Positions 58,458 through 64,000 of a stretch of 64,000 nt of DNA are shown here, in pieces. Under the pieces are notes generated by a model. The model saw nothing but the letters and a program-made list of their open reading frames with translations, did not search any database and was not told the DNA's origin. Source of the stretch: Cricetomys ansorgei. Taxonomy: Eukaryota > Chordata > Mammalia > Rodentia > Nesomyidae. Made by a program: the position numbers and the translations under genes. The stretch spans positions 2,689,001 through 2,753,000 of the forward strand of contig JAMJFZ010000711.1 of the NCBI GenBank assembly GCA_026225945.1, read 5' to 3'. Each line of letters opens with the position of its first letter. The stretch's first letter is position 1.

Positions 58458-58550
58458 TTTTTTTTGTTGTTGTTGTTGTTGTTTTTTTAAAAATGTTGGC
58501 TAACCCAGGACCTCATGCATACTAGCCAAATACCACTGGGCTGTAATTTG
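58458..58550 (-). repeat. ID-like fragment with TTG tail
   Basis: A TTG-repeat and T-run, then aacccaggacctcatgcata and aataccactgggctgtaatt. Confidence 0.6.
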
Positions 58551-58839
58551 AAGCTAATTAATACTATCTTGATTAATTGTAGTGTTTTGTCAAATAGAAT
58601 AAAATTTGGATTTCCTTTTGTCTGATTGGTACTATGAATGCATTTTTGCATATTCTCTATTATTTGCTCAGCAAAGTAAAATTGCACTTTAGAACCCTAC
58701 ATCATTTTCTTATCAAGTATTGTCGAAGTATACTTCCAACTTCGCTAGTCAACTCTAAAGTTAAACTTCCTTATTATGCAAGGAACTATAGTGGATAGCT
58801 AGCATTAGTGTAAGCTCCAGCAATTACTTACCAAATCAG

Positions 58840-59260
58840 GGTCTCCTGATATGGTTGGTGGGAATGAAAACCAGGCCAGGTTGGAAGGGTCTCAGCAAGA
58901 CTGAGGCTGAGACAAGTTTATTCCAAGTAATTAGATTTTTTTTATACACTTATCAAAACAGTATATAATGGCAGTTGCCATGGTATAATGGTGGCTGCAA
59001 GCTAGATAGGGTGTGCAAGATTAATGTCTAAGACTTAATGTCCTGCCAAACTGAACCATGCTTCACTGACTTCGAAGGGATGCAGAGAAACACAGATGGC
59101 TTGAATGCTTCACTGCCTGAGGGAATGCCTCTGTTTCTCAGGAACTGAAAGGCCCACAATGCCCCAGGAGGCCTGGACTTTAATCTGAAAATCCTATGGC
59201 GCATAACTTTCAGGACAGATCAGGCCAACATGATTCCCTCAACTTCTTATATCTGTCTAC
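58840..59260. other. Unclassified GC-richer block, possibly an old LTR
   Basis: About 420 bp with fewer A/T runs than its surroundings. Phrases such as ggtctcagcaagactgaggc and gagacaagtttattccaagt recall rodent LTR sequences, but I could not match a family or find terminal TG...CA ends with a target duplication. No coding frame is seen. Confidence 0.3.
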
Positions 59261-60190
59261 TATTGTTTATTTCGGAGTTAATTTGACTCCAAAGGAAGTG
59301 TGCATGTCATAGTAGGTGAGCTAGCTGATCCTTAGTTCTTTGTGCTGTTTATTGTTCATTTATGTACTTGTTAAAACAGGAATAGATTGAAAGAGGCTGT
59401 TGATTGAAAGTATAGAACTATCTTCCTGGTTTTAGTTACAAGGAAAAAATGTGATGTTATATATTTGCTATCTTTAGTTTTTTTTTCTTTCCCTCTTCTA
59501 GTTAATCCTTTAAATCTTAAAGTCTTTCATCACTAGAACAGTTATCTTGAATGAGACATAGGAACAAGAAGTATCTAATTTGAGAATTAGATACAGAGTT
59601 TGAAGGGGAGCAGAATATGATGGGAACGTTTGTTATCCTGTAGGAAACTACTTCAAGACTTTCAAAGTCATTCCAGACAACTGGGCAGTCATCTCAGTTC
59701 TTAATTGTCAACGGGTCCCTTTTCTCTCCTTAAATCTTTTCTTCATTTTAATTTTTTTTTCTGACTATTGAACCTAAACAGGAGTTTTAAAAATACTAGA
59801 ATCAGCTTTTTACCTTAATTTGAAATGACTCTCTTCTGCAAATTTACTCATACCATACCTTTACTAAGTGTTTATTTCAATGATTTGAGTAAACAGACTA
59901 TGCCATCAAAGCCAGTACACTCACCCAGAGCAGGTATAAGGTGAGTGGCTCTTACAGACATATTGTGGTGGCTGTTCTCTTATTTAACTATGTGACTATT
60001 GGCTTTCTGTGTGGGAGATCAAATCTATCTGTAATGTTTTGCTGCTGTTTTTAATGGAGACAATTTCTTTCTAAGGATTTCTATATGTTAAATGTAACTC
60101 TTCCATCTTAGTGATTAAATATATTTGTATGTAAAATTAATAATAATATATAACTACTACTTTCACTTTGCATCTTTCAACTAATCACAA

Positions 60191-60246
60191 TACTAATTTA
60201 TTTACTTCCTTTCTTTATTTTGCTGTAATTCACTTGGACTGCACAG
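60191..60246 (+). promoter_or_regulatory. Picalm: Exon 13 branch-point candidate and displaced polypyrimidine tract
   Basis: A TACTAAT string (60191-60197), close to the ideal branch-point sequence, is followed by a T/C-rich tract (about 60198-60223). About 20 bases of mixed sequence (gctgtaattcacttggactg) then separate the tract from the acceptor AG. The gap between tract and AG makes this acceptor look weaker than those of the other exons and fits optional use of exon 13. This is inference from sequence only. Confidence 0.5.
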
Positions 60247-60396
60247 ACCCTTTTTCTGCTACTCTAGATGCTGTTGATGATGCCATTCCAAGCTTAAATC
60301 CTTTCCTCACAAAAAGTAGTGGTGATGTTCACCTTCCCATTTCTTCAGATGTATCTACTTTTACTACTAGGACACCTACACATGAAATGTTTGTTG
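60247..60396 (+). CDS. Picalm: Picalm exon 13, residues 420-470 (DPF and NPF motifs; cassette)
   Basis: The 150-bp exon completes Asp420 and ends on the first base of Gly470 (phase 1 at both ends), so skipping removes exactly 50 residues in frame. It reads DPFSATLDAVDDAIPSLNPF, then LTKSSGDVHLPISSDVSTFT and TRTPTHEMFV. DPF (420-422) is an AP-2 appendage motif and NPF (437-439) an EH-domain ligand. Human PICALM has annotated isoforms lacking 420-469, the same segment. LDAV and HLPI differ from remembered human VDAV and HLSI. The acceptor is ggactgcacag (weak) and the donor is gttg|gtaaag. The open frame runs through 60168-60434, but the splice borders and phase set the exon. Confidence 0.96.
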
Positions 60397-60714
60397 GTAA
60401 AGTACCATTTCACATTTTTTTTTCTCCCAATTAGTGTTTATACTAAGTATTTTTTTTTTTACTTATTTGTTAATTACTTTTAAAGTGCTGCAATAATTAC
60501 TTTATATTTTAACATCAAGTTTTAAAATGAGCAAGAGTGATGCTGTAGTAAGATTCTTAAATTGATTTGTTAAATATTCCTGATTGTATTTAATGCAAAT
60601 TTTAGGGAAGCATTTTTTGATTCTGAATTTTCTGTGTTTGTTGTCTGCTATAGTGTAACACTGTCTACTATCTTGTGTAATATCCTGTTTTTTAGTTCAG
60701 AGAATTGATTAAAA

Positions 60715-61112
60715 AGTAGTGGGACTCACAGAGCCTGAAGCAGCAGACATGGAACCTTCAGAGTCTCCTAGATTTATCTTGTGGTTGTCTGGCTTGGTGT
60801 TCTTGTAGAGCTCCTACAGACTGGAGCTGGGGTGGGGACGGTCTCTGACCATTCTGCCTGCCCTTGGGACCCCTTTCCTCCTGCTGGGTTGCCTAGTCCA
60901 TTCTTGATGCAGAGATTAATGCCTGGCCTAGTTCCATTTTGTTGTGCCCTGTTTGAACAGTAACCCTGAAAGGACTGCTCTTATCTGGGGATATGTGGAG
61001 TAGGAGGAAGAGAGAAAGGAGATGGGGGAGGGTGGTGGCTGGAAGGAACAGAAAAAGGAAAGGGAGGGGTTTCAGGATGTACTATACGAGAAAAGAAAAA
61101 ATAAATTTTTAA
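60715..61112 (+). mobile_element. Rodent LINE-1 3' UTR and tail, 5'-truncated
   Basis: A sense copy of the rodent L1 3' UTR: agtgggactcacagagcctg, gtctggcttggtgttcttgt, cctcctgctgggttgcctag and tgaaaggactgctcttatct. A purine/G-rich tract (60998-61066), catgt-like caggatgtactatacgagaa and an A-rich end follow. ORF1 and ORF2 are absent. The open frames at 60781 and 61022 lie in this UTR and are not genes. Confidence 0.88.
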
Positions 61113-61929
61113 AAGTAGCACCTAAATTTACATGTTTATGCTTTATAGTTTTACCCTTGTGCATTGGATGGAGAGCAGTTATCATTCTTATCATTAAAAC
61201 TATTGCATGTTATAATTTTGTATTGCCTTAAATCATACATATCCTTAGTCTCTTGTAAGGCTTTCATTTCATTGCTTGTCTGAAGTTAGAAAAGTAAAAA
61301 GTATGTGTTCCATTTTAAAAGTTACTTCATAATCATTGAAATATGAAAATTCAAATTTTTACATGAGTTATATAGAAAAACAATAAGTTTTAAAGTATTT
61401 ACTAAAGTTGAAAAATGCTAGAATCTTTGTCTAGGTGCTTCTTTGTAAAGCCAGCAGCTTTTAGAAGATGGGTTAGAATTGGCTGAAAAGCCAATGACTT
61501 TATACTTGTATTCCTAATGAAATAGTGTGGGGTTTTTTTCTGTTTATCAAATTGATACAAACAGTGGTTTTAAAATCTTCTTAATAGGATATTCAGAGCC
61601 TTGTGTTCTTTCAAAAAATTATTTTAATAAGTTTTAAATTGAAGAGCCATGTGCTTGGGTTTTCTTGACTTTTTGTTTTGTTTTAATTCTTTTTTAATTC
61701 CTTCATCCCTGCCATCTTTGTTGGACATTTTCTTTCTCTCTTATCTCCTCCCCACCTTTCTTTTTTCTCTCATCTTGATTTGGCCCTTGTTAATGTGCCT
61801 TGTCAGGCTTTTCAAGCTTACCTTAAGCCCTTAGTGTCATAAGCCTTCCATCTTTGTTGGCTTACTTTGATTTATTTATACAGAAGAGATTTTTTCCCTC
61901 TTAAAATAAGTTTCATAACACCACCCACC

Positions 61930-62085
61930 CCATTCCTCAAGATAGGTCTCACTATGTAGACCTATCACTGGATGCCCTGGAAAACTTACTGTGTAGACCA
62001 GACTATCCTCGAACTCAAGAGATCTGCCTGCCTCTCCATCCTGAGTGCTGGGGTTAAAGGTCTGTTGCACTACACTTGACTTGAG
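61930..62085 (-). repeat. B1 SINE
   Basis: agataggtctcactatgtag, gtgtagaccagactatcctc, gatctgcctgcctctccatc and ggggttaaaggtctgttgca. Confidence 0.88.
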
Positions 62086-62124
62086 TTTTCGTAAAATTGT
62101 TAAGAATGAATAGACTCACTTGTG

Positions 62125-62215
62125 CATGCCCCTCTCCCCAGTATGGTACTGGAGATCGAACCTAGGGATTAGGCACTCTAAAAAACTCTACCACAGAACT
62201 GTATCCCAGCCCTTA
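62125..62215 (-). repeat. ID-like SINE
   Basis: ggtactggagatcgaaccta, ggcactctaaaaaactctac and ctgtatcccagccctt. Confidence 0.75.
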
Positions 62216-62427
62216 CTTGGTTTTGAAAATGCCGCCCACCCCATTTTTGTTTTCCTTATTTAAGCATGTTACGATTTTATAAACAGATACCTATTATGCT
62301 CTTTAATCTATACTTATGACTTGGATATCTTCATGAGAGTATATTACCTTTAATATTACTAGCTTGTAGAATTTAAAGCTCTTTGTGTATTCATTGAATT
62401 CCTTGTTTTCTGTGGTCTTTTTTTTTT

Positions 62428-62635
62428 AAATTCATGTCTAAGTATGTTTGTGTTGTGTGAGTATGCTATGTGTATATGATTGCCCTTGGAGGCCAGAAGA
62501 GGGTATTGGATATCCTGGAGCTGAAGTTAAAGGCAGTAGATAGCCACTTGATATGGGTACTGGGAATTGAACTCTGGTCCTCTGGAAGTGCAAATACAGA
62601 TGTGTTCCTTGCCAGTACACTACAATAAAAATAAA
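62428..62635 (-). repeat. B3/B2 SINE
   Basis: cttggaggccagaagagggt, tggatatcctggagctgaag and gaattgaactctggtcctct. The tRNA-like head is damaged. Confidence 0.85.
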
Positions 62636-62711
62636 GTCCAACTAATTGTGTGTGTTTATGTATAATACTTAATTCCCTGAGTTTAAATTGTCATTAAAAG
62701 TATACATACAG

Positions 62712-62838
62712 TCCAAGAGTATTTGGCACATGCCTTTATTACCAGCACTTGGGAAGCAAAGAGCTGTGGATTTCTGTGAGATTGAGGCCAGGCTTGTCTA
62801 TGCATGAGAACTTGTCTCAAAAACCAAAACAAAAATGT
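62712..62838 (+). repeat. B1 SINE with internal deletion
   Basis: ggcacatgcctttattacca, gcacttgggaagcaaagagc, gaggccaggcttgtctatgc and gagaacttgtctcaaaaacc. The gagttccaggacagcc block is missing. Confidence 0.85.
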
Positions 62839-63287
62839 ATACATACGGCACAAATGAAGAAGTGAGGTTCTTGGCATCTTAAAAGGGAATTTATGAGAGC
62901 ATCTGATAGAAAAAATGTTTCAGCACTTACAAACTTTTGTTTGAATTCAAGTTCTACTTTGTTAACTGTATAATTTTAAATAAATATTTAGTCTTTGTGA
63001 ACCTATGAAAGTTGGAGTCCTTGTGGAACAGTCATGAGTTTAAATGATTGCTTAATCCTAACACTATGCCAAGCATATACAGCCATCATACAACTATCAT
63101 GCAAAGCAATCTTGGATAACTGGAATGCTTCATATTTGAATATAGTTTAAACATCTTGAAGACTGATTATTTGCATTGGTTTTAGTTTGTAAAATTGCCA
63201 TGAGCCATTTACATTGGGGGCCCAGAATTAGCATTATAAAGCTCAAGTTCATAAAAATTGATTCACTTTTTAGTTAATAAAAATTGG

Positions 63288-63505
63288 GAAGGAGAGATGG
63301 CTTAGCAGTGAAGAGCATTTTGCTGCTCTTCCAGATGACCTGATTCAGTTTGCAACACCCACATAGCACCTCACAGCCAATTGTAACTACAGTTTCAAAG
63401 GATCCCATACCCTCTCTGTCCTCCAGGGACATAAGATAGACATGCATTACTCATACATACATGTAAGCAAAGCACCCATATACATAAAATAAGTAAATAT
63501 AAAAT
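63288..63505 (+). repeat. B2 SINE
   Basis: gggaaggagagatggcttag, ttttgctgctcttccagatg, acccacatagcacctcacag and ataccctctctgtcctccag, with an AAATAAG tail. Confidence 0.92.
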
Positions 63506-63626
63506 ATTATTATAGGTATAGTAAAATTTCATTTTTCTCCAGTTTATATAAAGTGGATACCTAGGATAAACTGAAAACCCCAATAATATTCTGGAATCAA
63601 ATAATTGGATATGCAAGTGTTAGTTC

Positions 63627-63795
63627 TAGTACTAACTAAATCGTTGGCCTTAGGTAAACTGCTTAATCTATTAGTTTGCTCATCCATAAATTTTGGGATA
63701 ACTGTCGCATAAGGATGTTGTGTTGTTTAAATAGAATCCTGTTGGTAAATATCTTACATAGTGTTCAAAAAGATTTAATAAAGGGTAGCACTTAC
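63627..63795 (+). repeat. MIR SINE
   Basis: gttggccttaggtaaactgc, ttaatctattagtttgctca, tccataaattttgggataac and acatagtgttcaaaaagatt follow the MIR order. Confidence 0.75.
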
Positions 63796-63887
63796 TTGAA
63801 CAAGGCATTTTGAACTGAAGTTTATTTGTAGAAATACTGAAATCCATTCACAGCCCAATCAATTTTGTTTTTGTTTTTAACTTTTCT

Positions 63888-64000
63888 TTTTTTGACATTT
63901 ATTTATGAGTGGGTGTGGACGTGGGCATGTGAGCACGACGGCTCACATGTGAAGGTCAGAAGACAACTTGTTGCAGTTGGTTTTCCCCTTCTGGCATGTG
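63888..64000 (-). repeat. B3/B2 SINE, cut by window end
   Basis: gacatttatttatgagtggg, tcacatgtgaaggtcagaag and cttgttgcagttggttttcc. Confidence 0.78.

Larger units (their letters stand above)
55129..60246 (+). other. Picalm: Picalm intron 12
   Basis: This 5.1-kb intron holds ID-like, B3, B1 and two good sense B2 SINEs between 56005 and 57362, a TG/GA microsatellite (57654-57721), a sense B1 (58077-58185), an ID-like fragment (58458-58550) and an unclassified GC-richer block (58840-59260). Both 55130-55990 and the last roughly 980 bp (59270-60246) look repeat-free. The latter flanks alternative exon 13 and may hold splicing signals. Confidence 0.87.
1..64000 (+). other. Picalm: Picalm gene body, partial (intron 1 to intron 13)
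   Basis: Twelve consecutive exons translate without a frame break into residues 44-470 of the clathrin adaptor PICALM/CALM. The protein sits at the plasma membrane in clathrin-coated pits, binds PIP2 and the SNAREs VAMP2/3/8 through its ANTH domain, and recruits clathrin and AP-2 through a disordered tail. It helps set coated-vesicle size and retrieves SNAREs. What is seen: exon sequence, AG/GT borders and matching phases. What is recalled: the human protein and residue numbering. The first exon, with the start codon, and the last exons are outside the window, so promoter and polyadenylation sites cannot be described. No frameshift or premature stop occurs in any exon, so this is the working locus, not a processed copy. 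Confidence 0.97.
60397..64000 (+). other. Picalm: Picalm intron 13 (5' part)
   Basis: The first 3.6 kb of the intron contains a rodent L1 3' end (60715-61112), B1 (61930, 62712), ID-like (62125), B3 (62428, 63888) and B2 (63288) SINEs, and a MIR (63627-63795). The next Picalm exon, expected to continue GFTPSPVAQ, is not present before the window ends. 61120-61920 shows only a pyrimidine-rich run near 61720-61780. Confidence 0.88.

Noticed and set aside
60781..61231. Open frames of 60 and 69 codons after exon 13
   Set aside because: Both lie in the rodent L1 3' UTR and its flank and are not Picalm exon 14.
60397..64000. Search for the next Picalm exon (GFTPSPVAQ...)
   Set aside because: No matching frame or splice pair is seen before the window ends.
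1..64000. CRISPR arrays, operons, phage, toxin or defence systems
   Set aside because: All tandem repeats are microsatellites, minisatellites or SINE-derived. The window is intron-rich vertebrate DNA with one known gene, and nothing supports a novel system.

Overview
The window is nuclear DNA from a muroid (mouse-like) rodent. About 31 kb of upstream sequence and 12 small, evenly spliced coding exons sit among dense rodent SINEs: B1, B2, B3, and ID or ID-B1 composites. There are also old mammalian LINE-1 and MIR remnants, a MaLR LTR, a rodent hAT fossil and long microsatellites. A B1 subgroup reads 'gttacaacagagaaacc' where the mouse and rat consensus has 'gctacacagagaaacc'. This hints at a muroid lineage other than Mus or Rattus, but the species is not settled from sequence alone.

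One gene is supported: Picalm (CALM, phosphatidylinositol-binding clathrin assembly protein), on the + strand. The window starts inside intron 1 and ends inside intron 13. By comparison with the remembered human protein, the exons are numbers 2 to 13 and encode residues 44 to 470. All 12 exons have AG acceptors and GT donors, their phases join without a break, and they sum to 1278 coding bases. Exon 1 (start codon, N-terminal PIP2-binding residues, promoter) lies upstream of the window. The C-terminal exons lie downstream.

Layout: 1-31239 is intron 1, with no exon recognised and many repeats, ending with a 440-bp polypyrimidine microsatellite about 530 bp before exon 2. Exons 2 to 9 (31240-52126) build the folded ANTH domain (about residues 19-289), the module that binds PIP2 and R-SNAREs. 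Exons 10 to 13 (53995-60396) encode the start of the disordered, motif-bearing region: a charged helical stretch, DIF, NDLLDL, DPF and NPF motifs that recruit AP-2, clathrin and EH-domain proteins. Exon 13 (150 bp, phase 1 at both ends) can be removed without a frameshift, and would take DPF and NPF with it.

I found no second gene, RNA gene, CRISPR array or bacterial-type system. The open frames of 60-150 codons in the introns fall in SINEs, LINEs, microsatellites or unconserved-looking intron. The points most worth a second look are the exon 13 acceptor, the long pyrimidine tract beside exon 2, a 34-bp minisatellite, nested transposons with visible target duplications, and an unclassified GC-richer block in intron 12.
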